Shown here: positions 36,721 through 47,673 of the stretch, piece after piece | Position numbering within the stretch: position 1 is the stretch's first letter | Layout: the number at the start of each line of letters is the position of its first letter | Assembly (NCBI GenBank): GCA_034440615.1 | Contig: JAOTOM010004290.1 | Coordinates: 185,001 to 249,000, forward strand | Length of the DNA: 64,000 nucleotides | Reading direction: 5' to 3' | Source: Ashinkailepas kermadecensis | Lineage: Eukaryota > Arthropoda > Thecostraca > Neolepadidae | The notes under the pieces: model-generated | What the model was told of the DNA's origin: nothing | What the model saw: only the letters and a program-made list of their open reading frames with translations | Databases searched by the model: none | Position numbers and translations under genes: made by a program

Positions 36721-38640
36721 TCTATAATTTTCTAGAAGCATCTGAAATGGCAGGAGTCGTGCCGGGGTACTTGAAAATCACGACATGGCCCCAAAAAGAT
36801 CCGGCCGGGGCCCCTGAAAATCTCGCTGAGCCTATGGGTACCAAAAATTAACGCCCGGATCATGCAAATCACGCTTGGGGCACGATAAGTCGTACCGTTC
36901 CCCAACAGTATCATTTGGACACAAATGAAGCCGGGGCAACGAAAAACAATCCGGACATGGATAATCACTCTTGGGCCCCAGCAATGACACCAAAAGCATC
37001 CAAAACGTATTGGACACCCACAAAGTGTCGAGGTCGCTAAAACTCGCGCTAGGGATCCAAGCAAATGACGTCGGGACACAAAAGATTACATTGGACTCAA
37101 AAAGTCGCGTCGCAGCCTTCAAAAATCTCACTGGGTACCGAAAAAGTCGCGCCTGGACCCCAAAGGTTGCTGCTGCCCCAAAATTCAATTATCAACCGGA
37201 ATGTCACTCTGCGCCCAAAAAAATCGGGTCAAAGTCCCCGCAAAACCCGTTGGGCACTGGAAAAAAAACGTGTCAGGGCACCGAAAAAAAATCGCACCTG
37301 GAGACCGAAGAATCGTACCAGGGCCCAAAAATATCACATAGGGACCTATAGAAAAAATAGAACTCCTTCAGTGGCCACAGTGACATATCAAGGGGGCAAA
37401 TGGCCCCTCCCTCCTAAGAGGGATATGCTCCCAAGAATCGAGCCGAGGCCCCCAAAAGTCGCGCTGGGACCACAAAAATTCGCGTCGGTCCACCAGAATT
37501 CGCGTAGGGGCTCAAAGTAAATACGTCGGGCCCCAGAAAACTCGCTCCGAGGCACGAAGATCTGCAACAGGAACCGCCAAGATCGCGTTGGGGTCACAGC
37601 TAAGTACAACGCGCCCCGCAAACTCGAACCGGTCCCACCAAATTTCGCGCTCGGACCCACAATTCGGTAGCACCAAAAATTTCGCGCTCGGACCCATGGG
37701 TAGTACCAAAAATTTGGTCTGGGCATCAAAAATTAACGTCGGGCTGCCAACAATTGGCGTCTATGGCCCCACATAGGCACCGTGTGACCCCCAAAGTCTC
37801 ATCGGTATCCGAAAAATAAAGCCGGAGCCCTCCAAAATCAGGAGGGATTGCAAAAAAGTCCGGGTCAGGACAATGGTTCTGGAGCACCGAACATGTCATC
37901 AGATGCCTTGACAAATCGCGTACGGCATCGAAAAACATACCGGAGCTCGAAGAAAATCGAGCTGAGATACAAAAACATGGCACCAGGGACTCGAAAAATC
38001 AGGCCGGGATTCGGAAGTTAAAGAAAATGCAGAAGAGATCCACAAAAATCGCGTTGAGCCCAGATAACTGGCGTTGGGTCCCGGAACCACGCGCCTGGGC
38101 GCGATAAGTCGCGCTGGGACCCAGAAAAATCGCACCGAAACCTCAAAATCGTACTGGGGCCCCACAAATGTGCGTCAGAAGCCCCAAATAAACACAGCGG
38201 GACCCTAAGAGCACAACGGGGACCGAAAATGCGACTGGCCCTTCAAAGTGTAGTCTCGTAAAAAGCGGCAGGGTCCGAAAACATGCGTTGTAGCCATAAC
38301 TACATACATATACCGGGAACACTAAAAAAAAAAAAAAAAAAAAAAAAAACACCGGAAGCTCTCAAGGCACATAGGGGCCTGAACAGAGGCTGGGGCCGCA
38401 AAAAGCAACATGATCCCAAAACGAACAAAAATACCGGGCACTAAGTATACACATCGAGATCTTTGAAAGCGCCCCGACAACTAAAAAAAAAATATTTGGT
38501 GCGCAAAAAAGCAACAAAACCCTAAAACGAGCATGGGTTTCGAAAATGCGTTGGACCTCTAACAAAAATGAATTGGAGCCTTAAGACACATCCGTAGACG
38601 AAGAAATACGAAACGGGTCCAAAGAAGTACACTCAGGCAG
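36721..38640 (+). repeat. Zone C of left arm: GGCCCC/AAAATCGCG units
   Basis: Same degenerate units as at 5940-7640 (e.g. GGCCCCCAAAAGTCGCGCTG). 36721-37564 pairs with 43844-44686 in the right arm. 37565-38568 has no partner there because the gag-protease segment took its place. A run of about 29 A lies at 38323-38349. Confidence 0.8.
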
Positions 38641-40315
38641 GGCTTCGGTTCGGTAGCCAACCTGGAAGCATGTTTAATCAAAGATATGAGGTGCATCAAA
38701 GCTCAGCGGGTATCCGCATTTCTTCACCATAAAATATGGTAAGAAGGGAACTAATGATAGAATTTAATGACTCGAATTTTCGCAGCGAACGCCCATACGA
38801 AGCATTTTATCACGTCAGATATGGCGGAAGTCTATCATGTGGCAGCAATTAACAAAGCGTAGGAGACCCAGCAGAATCCGTAGCATCGCACGAAGTGTGG
38901 CGAATGCGCCGAATGCGCAAGATGGGTGTGCACGTGCACTAACGTTGGCGTCGTGGCGACCGGGCACTATGAACTGGAATGTCTGAAATTGGAAAATTTT
39001 ACATTTTAAAGTGATTTGTGCAGGTGTAATTTCAGCAGTGCGAGGTGAATTGTCAAGGAATACCAAAAGAATACATTTGAACAGGTTGTGGGAGCTAGGG
39101 TTGAAATTCGACGAATCAGAAACGATAGTGGTAGATTAGGCCCCTCCACAGGATAATTCAGTTGATCACTAATTATGTTATTTAAAAAGTTCCTCTTTGA
39201 CAAAATAGTGGTCGAAATCGGAAGACTATATTCAGTAGTTGGACCCCTCCAAATACGTTTTCCCCTCCCCTTCACGCAAATATGGGTGCGTCACTGGTCT
39301 CCCAATACTTTTCAGAACTTACGCCCATGGAGCAAAGCCAACATTGCGGGGGTAAATTCCCCTCACAAGCATACAAAACAACACCGATGCCCCATATTAA
39401 ATGGGAGGAATGATGTTTTAAAATGTATTTTCTTCCTACAAAGTTGTCTTCTGTGATTACAGCCTGCATGATTAGAGCTTCCCAGCTTCAGTACCTTCTC
39501 AACGACATAATTTACAAAACGGTACAGCACAGCGATAACCATGGGCGTGACGGCGTAGAATTCGAAGGTTTTGCATTATTTATGCATTGTCATTGTTGCA
39601 TTGTTGCATTGCCATTGATGCATGGTTGTTCAATGCTTGTTCTTGCCGTGAATTTATTCGCGGAGTATTTATTAGTTTAGCTTCTGTGCCAAGTGCCTTG
39701 CAGCCAGCACCAAATGTTAGGAAAAAAATTAATAAATCCCTAAGATGACGATCAGAAAACCAATTCAATCCACTTCTCGTTGTCATCTTCGTGAAATTGT
39801 TCTCCTGGGACTGAAAAATGATCGTTTAAGTTTGTTTATGAGATCAAGCTGGTGGGAATGACTAACAGTAGTGATGAACCTAGCTATATTCAGTTAAACT
39901 TGGTGAACAAAGAAGTGGGTTGATCAATGGGAGATATCTTTCAGATATGCTCAGCACGAGCCCCACCAGCTCGCTACAATCTAGAGGCCAGTGGGAAGAT
40001 TCTTCTCGTCGATAAAGCATAAAGATATTGGTTTGTTTTGGCACTGACGTATTTATCTACATTTGCTTATTTATACCCTGGTATGGCTCGGTTCTCAGCG
40101 AAAAAAAAGATTCTTGCTATTGCGCTTTGCGTAAATTATATACCATGCCAAGAACAAACAAGACATCAATATGAAATCATGTTCCCATTCGGGAACCATA
40201 CTAAGAGCTAAAAAGCAAGAGGAGGCCCTAACACAGTGGAGGCCCCTTTTCGGGGAGCAGGAGGCCCCCTATCAACATTGCCCCCCCTGGAAGAATTTCG
40301 TGGCGACGCCACTGG
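38641..40315 (+). repeat. Zone D of left arm: non-tandem inner zone
   Basis: Pairs with 40582-42260 with only a few mismatches per hundred bases by eye, the youngest-looking part of the structure. Includes the block repeated at 690-1500 and a further ~0.85 kb (39480-40315) found only here. No ORF over ~110 codons; the matching frames at 39423-39680 and 41218-41475 merely reflect the inversion. Confidence 0.85.
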
Positions 40316-40581
40316 TCGTGTGTGTCATTAATATGACTGTATGGGCTACTCGTGATTTCGTCTTAATTAGCTACACCCCTGTGCGACACAACTCCGTTAT
40401 GGTGTTGCCAAGCGACGTGAGACTTAGCCATCGTCACAACGTGAAGTGTGTATTTATGTGCGTTCCGATAAAGTTGATGTTGAAGACTCCATGCATTCCT
40501 GTTTGAAATTGCGCCTGGAGACATGGAACGTATTGATACAAAATTGTGACACCTCGCCGACGGTTTCGACTTGATTGAGCC
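40316..40581. other. Loop (spacer) of the giant inverted repeat
   Basis: 266 bases unrelated to the arms, mixed composition, no ORF beyond short chance frames. If two separate elements inserted head to head, this is original host sequence; if it is one foldback element, this is its internal loop. Confidence 0.75.
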
Positions 40582-42330
40582 CCAGTGGCGTCGCCACGAA
40601 ATTCTTCCAGGGGGCAATGTTGATAGGGGGCCTCCTGCTCCCCCGAAAAGGGGCCTCCACTGTGTTAGGGCCTCCTCTTGCTTTTTAGGCTCTTAGTATG
40701 GTTCCCGAATGGGAACATGATTTCATATTGATGTCTTGTTTGTTCTTGGCATGGTATATAATTCACGCAAAGCGCAATAGCAAGAATCTTTTTTTTTCAC
40801 TGAGAACCGAGCCATACCAGGGTATAAATAAGCAAATGTAGATAAATTCGTCAGTGCCAAAACAAACCAATATCTTTATGCTTTATCGACGAGAAGAATC
40901 TTCCCGCTGGCCTCTAGATTGCATCGAGTTGGTGGGGCTCGTGCTGAGCATATCTTAAAGATATCTCCCATTGATCAACCCACTTCTTTGTTCACCAAGT
41001 TTAACTGAATATAGCTAGGTTCATCACTACTGTTAGTCATTCCCACCAGCTTGATCTCATAAACAAATTAAACGATCATTTCTCAGTCCCAGGACAACAA
41101 TTTCGCGAAGGTGACAACGAGAAGTGGATTGAATTGGTTTTCTGATCGTCATCTTAGGGATTTATTTTTTTGTTTTCATAACATTTGGTGCTGGCTGCAA
41201 GGCACTTGGCATAGAAGCTAAAATAATAAATGCTCCGCGAATAAATTCACGGCAAGAACAAGCATTGAACAACCATGCATCAATGGCAATGCAACAATGT
41301 AACAATGACAATGCATAAATAATGCAAAACCTTCGAATTCCACGCCGTCACGCCCATGGTTATCGCTGTGCTGTACCGTTTTGTAAATTATGTCGTTGAG
41401 AAGGTACTGAAGCTGGGAAGCTCTAATCATGCAGGCTGTAATCACAGAAGACAACTTTGTAGGAAGAAAATACATTTTAAAACATCATTCCTCCCATTTA
41501 ATATGGGGTATCGGTGTTGTTTTGTATGCTTGTGAGGGGGAATTTACCCCCACAATGTTGGCTTTGCTCCATGGGCGTAAGTTTTGAAAATTATTGGGAG
41601 ACCAGTGACGCACCCATATTTGCGTCAAGGGGAGGGGGAAAACGTATTTGGAGGGGGTCCAACTACTGAATAAAGTCTTCCGATTTCGACCACTATTTTG
41701 TCAAAGGGGAACTTTTTAAATCAAATAATTAGTGATCAACTGAATTATCCTGTGGAGGGGCCTAATCTACCACTATCGTTTCTGATTCGTCGGATTTCAA
41801 CCCCAGCCCCACAACCTGTTCAAATGTATTCTTTTGGTATTCCTTGATAAGTCACCTCGCACTGCTGAAATTACACCTGCACAAATCACTTTAAAATGTA
41901 AAATTTCCAAATTTCAGACATTCCAGTTCATAGTGCCCGGTCGCCACGACGCCAACGTTAGTGCACGTGCACACCCATCTTGCGCATTCGGCGCATTCGC
42001 CACACTTCGTGCGATGCTACGGATTCTGCTGGGCCTCCTACGCTTTGTTAATTGCTGCCACATGATAGACTTGCGCCATATCTGACGTGATAAAATGCTT
42101 CGTATGGGCGTTCGCTGCGAAAATTCGATCAATTAAATTCGATCCTTAGTTCCCTTCTTACCATATTTTATGGTGAAGAAATGCGGATACCCGCTGAGCT
42201 TTGATGCACCTCATATCTTTGATTAAACATGCTTCCAGGTTGGCTACCGAACCGAAGCCCTGCCTGAGTGTACTTCTTTGGACCCGTTTCGTATTTCTTC
42301 GTCTACGGATGTGTCTTAAGGCTCCAATTC
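40582..42330 (-). repeat. Zone D of right arm
   Basis: Inverse of 38569-40315. Ends at GCTCCAATTCAT (42321-42332), where the arm breaks off and gag sequence begins. Confidence 0.85.
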
Positions 42331-43843
42331 ATGGGCGCTCCGATTAGCACGGTTCCCGGGGTTCGAGCGCGGTTGCCTCCGTCAGCGACGCCAGCCGGTG
42401 GCGCCAGCCTGCGTGAATTTTCCACGTGGCGTGAAAAGCTGAGCGGATATGTTATGCTCACTGGCATTGATCAGCTGACTCCCACTGAGCAGCGAGCGAC
42501 TCTCTGCGCCATGCTGGACGACGACTGGACGCGTGTCGTCAAATACGGGCTGGAGGTGGCCGACTCTAGCAGCCTGTCACAGGTGGTGGACGCTATGGAG
42601 CGCCACTTACGCAGCCAGCGTAGCATCATCCTTGACCGGAAGGAATTCTACACCCGACAACAGCAGGTCGACGAGCCGTTCGACGACTTTTTGATGTCAC
42701 TCAAGGAAATATCTCAGTTCTGCGATTTCTGTCCCACCTGCACTGACGACCGGTTCCGCGACCGGCTCGTGACTGGCCTTCGAGACCAGGATACGGTTCA
42801 GGTGCTCATGACAGAGAAGGGTCTCACCCTTCAGAGGACCGTCGATATCTGCCGTGCTCGAGAAAACGCAAGGCAGAATACGACGGCGATGACGGATGGC
42901 CGGCTGCACGCTATGTCAGCGTACCGACGCAGCCGGAGTCACAGCAGCAGCCGTGGCGCACGTCGTCCTTCCCCCGGGGAGAGGAAGTGCGGCTATTGTG
43001 GCGGCGCTTGGCATCCCAGGGAGGCCATGGCGGCGTGCCCTGCACGCGGCCAACGCTGCAAGTCGTGCAACGTGTTACATCACTTCGCTTCAGTGTGCCG
43101 GCGTGGTCAGCCCCGCATCGACAGCCAGTCCCGACGAACCGGGCGAACTACCACTGGACGAAGCCGAACTCACTTGGACGGCATCCGGGTGCATGGGCTG
43201 ACGGCGCGACGGACGCCACAGGTATGTCTGGAGGTGAAGCACGTCAGTGGATGCGGCATGATGATGTGGACACCGGACACCGGAGCGGAAACCTCGGCAA
43301 TGGGCGTCCGGCAAGCTCAACGCCTCGGGGTGGACTTATCCAATTTGTCTGCATCGTCCGAACGTCTATTTGGAGGGGGAGGACACGAGCTGCGCTGTGC
43401 AGGCTCGTTTCGCTGCATGCTGCGGCTGGGCGACGTCAGTGCGCCAGTGACGGTAAGCGTCATCACGAACATGGACGGCGCTCTTCTGTCCTGGTTTGAT
43501 AGCATTTCCTTGGGCCTGCTACCAGCTGACTTTCCGCGGCAAATCCGAAGCACGAGCACCGTCCCGCCGGACGCCGCCGCCACTTCACGCAAGGACGAAG
43601 CTGAAGAAGAGCATGTCGCGCCAGCTCGGGGCGCAAGTGACAAGAACGGCATGGCCGATTCACCCGGCCAGGAACTACCGAAATATGAAGACATGCCTCA
43701 TCCTGCAGCAGTGATACGAAGCACGATATCTTCAGACAATGCTGACAAGGAGATTACGTCTCAACATACGCCACAGAGACCGCCTCGACGGCAACGAGCG
43801 GATGCAGCTTCTACCAAGACCCAGTGTGCTGCCCAAGCTGCAT
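42331..43843 (+). pseudogene. Ty3/gypsy-like gag and protease start, captured in the right arm
   Basis: An open frame of about 500 codons from the ATG at 42331: a gag-like helical domain (STWREKLSGYVML, FDDFLMSLKEISQFC), an R/S-rich linker, two zinc-knuckle-like motifs at 42988-43092 (CGYCGGAWHPREA...C and CKSCNVLHHFASVC), then an aspartic-protease active site WTPDTGAETSAMG with the catalytic Asp at 43276. Reverse transcriptase, RNase H and integrase are absent; the frame runs out into arm repeats at 43844. No LTRs are visible at either edge. The segment replaces 1004 bases of arm and stays fully open, so it is young or maintained. Domain order and the DTGA motif support gypsy; BEL is less likely. 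Confidence 0.82.
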
Positions 43844-44690
43844 CAGATTTTCGTGCCTCGGAGCGAGTTTTCTGGAGCCCGACATATTTACTTTGAGCCC
43901 CTACGCGAATTCTGGTGGACCGACGCGAATTTTTGTGGTCCCAGCGCGACTTTTGGGGGCCTCGGCTCGATTCTTGGGAGCATATCCCTCTTAGGAGGGA
44001 GGGGCCATTTGTCCCTTTGATATGTCACTGCGGCCACCGAAGGAGTTCTATTTTTTATATAGGTCCTTATGTGATATTTTTGGGTCCTGGTACGATTCTT
44101 CGGCCTCCAGGTGCGATTTTTTTCGGTGCCCTGACACGTTTTTTTTTCCAGCGCCCAACGGGTTTTGCGGGGACTTTGACCCGATTTTTTTGGGCGCAGA
44201 GTGACATTCCGATTGATAATTGATTTTGGGGCAGCAACAGTCTTTGGGGTCCAGGCGCTACTTTTTTGGTCCCCAGTGAGATTTTCGAAGGCTGCGACGC
44301 GACTTTTTTAGTCCAATGTAATCTTTTGTGTCCCGACGTCATTTGCTTGGATCCCTAGCGCGAGTTTTAGCGACCTCGACACTTTGTGGGTGTCCAATAC
44401 GTTTTGGATGCTTTTGGTATCATTGTTGGGGCCCAAGAGTGATTATCCATGTCCGGATTGTTTTTCGTTGCCCCGGCTTCATTTGTGTCCAAATGATACT
44501 GTTGGGGAACGGTACGACTTATCGTGCCCCTAGCGTGATTTTCATGATCCGGGCGTGAATTTTTGGTACCCATAGGCTCAGCGAGATTTTCAGGGGCCCC
44601 GGCCGGATCTTTTTGGGCCCATGTCGTGATTTTCAAGTACCCCGGCACGACTCCTGCCATTTCAGATGCTTCTAGAAAATTATAGACCTC
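43844..44690 (-). repeat. Zone C of right arm
   Basis: Inverse of 36721-37564, e.g. TTTTCGTGCCTCGGAGCGAG at 43849 answers CTCGCTCCGAGGCACGAAGA at 37541. Confidence 0.85.
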
Positions 44691-45600
44691 CTCTCGCGTC
44701 TTAGGGGTCTCGTCTCATTTCCTGGAGCTTTTTTACCGGTTTTTGACGTCTTCTCGTCCGTCCTACCCTCCTCCATATTCAATGGTCCTCCTCTCCCGTT
44801 TTGGAAGACATCCTCCCACATCCTGGGGCCCCTTTAACATGGCATGGGACTTCCTCTCATGTTTCAGGGGCATCCTCTGCCAAATTAGGGGCCTCCTGCC
44901 ACGCCTCGTGGGCCTCCTCCTTTGTCCTCGCAAAGCTTACCCCTCTTGAGGGATCCTCAATTTTGGAAACCTCGCCTCCTTTCATACCTGCTACCTTCCA
45001 CTCCCATTTTAAGGGCCTTCTCTCATTTCCTGGGAATTCCTTCCGGTCGTCGGGGCCTCATTCGGCCCTGGATACCTCCTACTCCATCTCGAGGGACTCC
45101 TCTCGAGTCCGGCAGGGGCCTCCTTTTTCTTTTTGAGGCTTTCTTTTTCAAATTAGGGGCCTCCTCTCACGTCTTCGGGGCCTCCTGTTCCGCGTTTTGA
45201 TTCTCTTTTCCCATTTTAAGGTTGGCCTCTTATCTCCTGGTGGACTCCTGTTCTCTCTTAGGTGGCTCCTCTTCCAAATTACACGCAACCCTTCCTATCT
45301 CAGTTACCTTGTCATTTCCTGGGGACCTTCTTACCCGTCTTGAAGCCTTCTTTTTCGCCTGGGAGCCATCCCTCTTATTTAATGGCCATTCTGTCCTATT
45401 TTAGGGGCTTCCTCGTGCATCATAGGGTCTCTTTCCAATCTTATATCGTCCTCTTCCGAATTAGGTGCTTCCTGCCACTTTTCTGGATTATACTTTTCTA
45501 TCTTGGTGGAACCTTACCCGTTTCGGGGACTGCTTTTACGTCTCCGAAACCTGATCTCATATCCACTAGCTTTCTCTTCCGTCTTATGGCCTTCTCTCAT
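44691..45600 (-). repeat. Zone B of right arm, with the empty LINE site
   Basis: Inverse of 35975-36720 and of 31860-32010. At 45448-45477 it runs uninterrupted across the point where the left arm holds the 4-kb LINE. Confidence 0.85.
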
Positions 45601-46740
45601 TTTCTGAGGTCTCCCTTCCCGTATTGGGGCCTCCTTTGCAATCCTGGGGGCCTCCTTTGCGATCCTGGGGCCTCCTTTGCAATCCTGAGGGCCTCCTTTG
45701 CAATCCTGGGGGCCTCCTTTGTAATCCTGGGGGCCTCCTTTGCAATCATGGGGGGTCTCCTTTGCAATCCTGGGGCCTCCTTTGCAATCCTGGGGGCCTC
45801 CTTTACAATCCTGTGGGCTTCCTTCGCAATCCTGAGGGCCTCCTTTGTAATCCTAGGGGCCTCCTGTGCAATCCTGGGGCCTCCTTTGCAATCCTGGAGG
45901 TCTCCTTTTGCAATCCTGGGGGTCTCCTTTGCAATTCTGGAGTCCTCCTTTGTAATCCTGGGGGCCTCCTTTGCAATCCTGGTGCCTCCTTTGCAATCCT
46001 GGAGTTCTCCTTTGTAATCATGGGGCCTCCTTTGCAATCCTGAGGCCTCCTTTGCAATCCTAGTGTCCTCCTTTGCAATCCTGAGGGCCTTCTTTGCAAT
46101 CCTGGAGTCCTCCTTTGTAATCATGGGGGCCTCCTTTGCAATCCTGGGGCATCCTTTGCAATCCGGGGGGCCTCCTTTTCAATCATGGGGCCTCCTTTGC
46201 AATCCTGGGGGCCTCCTTTTCAATCCTGAGGGCCTCCTTTGTAATCCTGGGGGCCTCCTTTGCAATCCTGGGGCCCTCCTTTTCAATCCTGGGGGCCTCC
46301 TTTGTAATCCTGGAGGCCTCCTTTGCAACCCTGGGGGCCTCCTTTGCAATCTCGGGGGCCTCCTTTTCAATCATGGGGGCCTCCTTTGTAATCATGGAGG
46401 CCTCCTTTGCAATCCTGGGGCCTCCTCTTTGCAATCCTGTGGGCCTCCTTTGTAATCCTGGAGGCCTCCTTTGCAATCCTGGGGGCCTCCTTTGCATTCC
46501 TGGAGGCCTCCTTTGCAATCCTTGAGTCCTCCTTTGCAAACCTGGGGGCCTCCTTTGCAATCCTGGGGGCCTCCTTTGCGATCCTGGGGGCCTCCTTTTC
46601 AATCCTGGGGGCCTCCTTTGTAATCTTGGAGGCCTCCTTTGCAATCCTGGGGGCCTCCTTTGCAATCATGGGGGCATCCTTTGCATTCCTGGGGGCCTCC
46701 GTGCCAATTGGTGGCACTCTCGTGATTTCTGGGGCCTCCT
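45601..46740 (-). repeat. 21-bp minisatellite, right outer arm (~51 units)
   Basis: Inverse of 30690-31855: units CCTCCTTTGCAATCCTGGGG plus G. Unit number and the order of variant units differ slightly between the arms, as expected for an array. Open frames here are artefacts. Confidence 0.95.
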
Positions 46741-46945
46741 ATCCTCTCCTAGGTGACTCCTTCTTAAAATTAGGGGCCTCCTCTCACGTCTTGGAGGCCT
46801 CCTCTCGTGTCTCGTCGGCCTCATTGCTCACTTTTTTCCTGTGCATTTCCGGATAGGGGCCTCCTCAAATTTCAGGGGGGCGGCGCCCCCCTGTTTGACG
46901 GCAGGGGGGCGACTGCCCCCTGCCCCCCCGGTGGCGACGCCCTTG
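46741..46945 (-). repeat. Outer terminus of the right arm
   Basis: Inverse of 30441-30690, including TTTTTTCCTGTGCATTTCCG and G/C-run blocks (GGGGGGCGGCGCCCCCCTG). The same terminus recurs at 57430-57562. Confidence 0.85.
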
Positions 46946-46946
46946 A

Positions 46947-47483
46947 TTGGAGGACTGCCCCCAGGATGGTGATAGCAGCAAGGAGAAAGTGCTAGTCGTA
47001 GGAGACTCTCGTGTGCGGCATTTAGATAGGGTATTCTGTCAAGGTCGGAGAGGTAGGAGGTGCATCACCAGACCTGGTGCCAAGGTTAGAGACCTGGTCC
47101 CAGTGGTAGCACAGGCCACCAGTGAAAACCAGTGTAGTACAGTTATAGTGCAGGTAGGAGTGAACAACATAGGTCCTGCTAGGAGTGAGGAGCTGATGCA
47201 GGACTACAGGGCCCTTCTGGCCACCCTGAAGCAAAGCAATAGCAGAGTTATTGTGACAGCTATTCTGCCTAGGGCTGGAGTCTCCCCTGAGTGGAGCTCT
47301 AGGGCACTGGCAGCCAATGCCAGGGTAGGTAGGCTCTGCAATGAGTTAGGTTTGACTTTTGTTGACAAGTGGTGCAGGTTTTATGGCTCATCTGACCTCT
47401 ATCAGAGGGATGGCCTGCACTTCTCCGAGAAGGGGGTGCAAGTGTTAGGCAAAGTATATGAACATGTCCTTCAGGGAAACTAG
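46947..47483 (+). pseudogene. CR1 ORF1: SGNH/GDSL esterase domain
   Basis: 178 codons. VLVVGDSRVRH gives the nucleophile Ser21, VQVGVNN the oxyanion Asn block (about 71-74), and YQRDGLHFSEKG the Asp155-x-x-His158 pair, so the esterase triad is intact. CR1-like ORF1 proteins are known to carry such an esterase. A zinc finger or coiled coil that often precedes it is missing, since the frame starts at the foldback junction. The terminal TAG is at 47481. Confidence 0.8.
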
Positions 47484-47673
47484 ATAATGGGGTGGGGAGG
47501 GAAAATTGGCATTGCCATCTCAGGGATATGCCAATAGTGACAGCATAGGCAATAGAACCTGACAATCAGCAAATGAGGGTAGCAGTAGGTCAAGGGGGCA
47601 GAGTGGTAGCTCATCCAGAGATGATAGAGCTACTCAACATGAAAAAGCCAAAGAGGGTCATGGAACTTTTGTT

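Larger units (their letters stand above)
30441..46945. repeat. Giant inverted repeat (foldback-like), arms ~6 kb, 266-bp loop
   Basis: The outer end CAAAGGGCGTCGCCACCGGG (30441) is answered by CGGTGGCGACGCCCTTG (46929-46945), and the inner ends by GTGGCGACGCCACTGG (40300-40315) against CCAGTGGCGTCGCCAC (40582-40597). All zones between pair in inverse order: coordinate sums are constant at 80898 in the inner zone, 81408 beyond the gag insertion and about 81428 at 35975. The left arm is longer because of a 3.96-kb LINE; the right arm has a 1.5-kb gag-protease substitution. It could be one foldback transposon or two head-to-head copies of a 6-kb element. No transposase was found. Confidence 0.9.

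Noticed and set aside
39423..39680. 85-codon frame that also exists at 41218-41475
   Set aside because: Its conservation is only the inverted arm duplication, with no domain or start context. It differs by four residues, which does not show selection.
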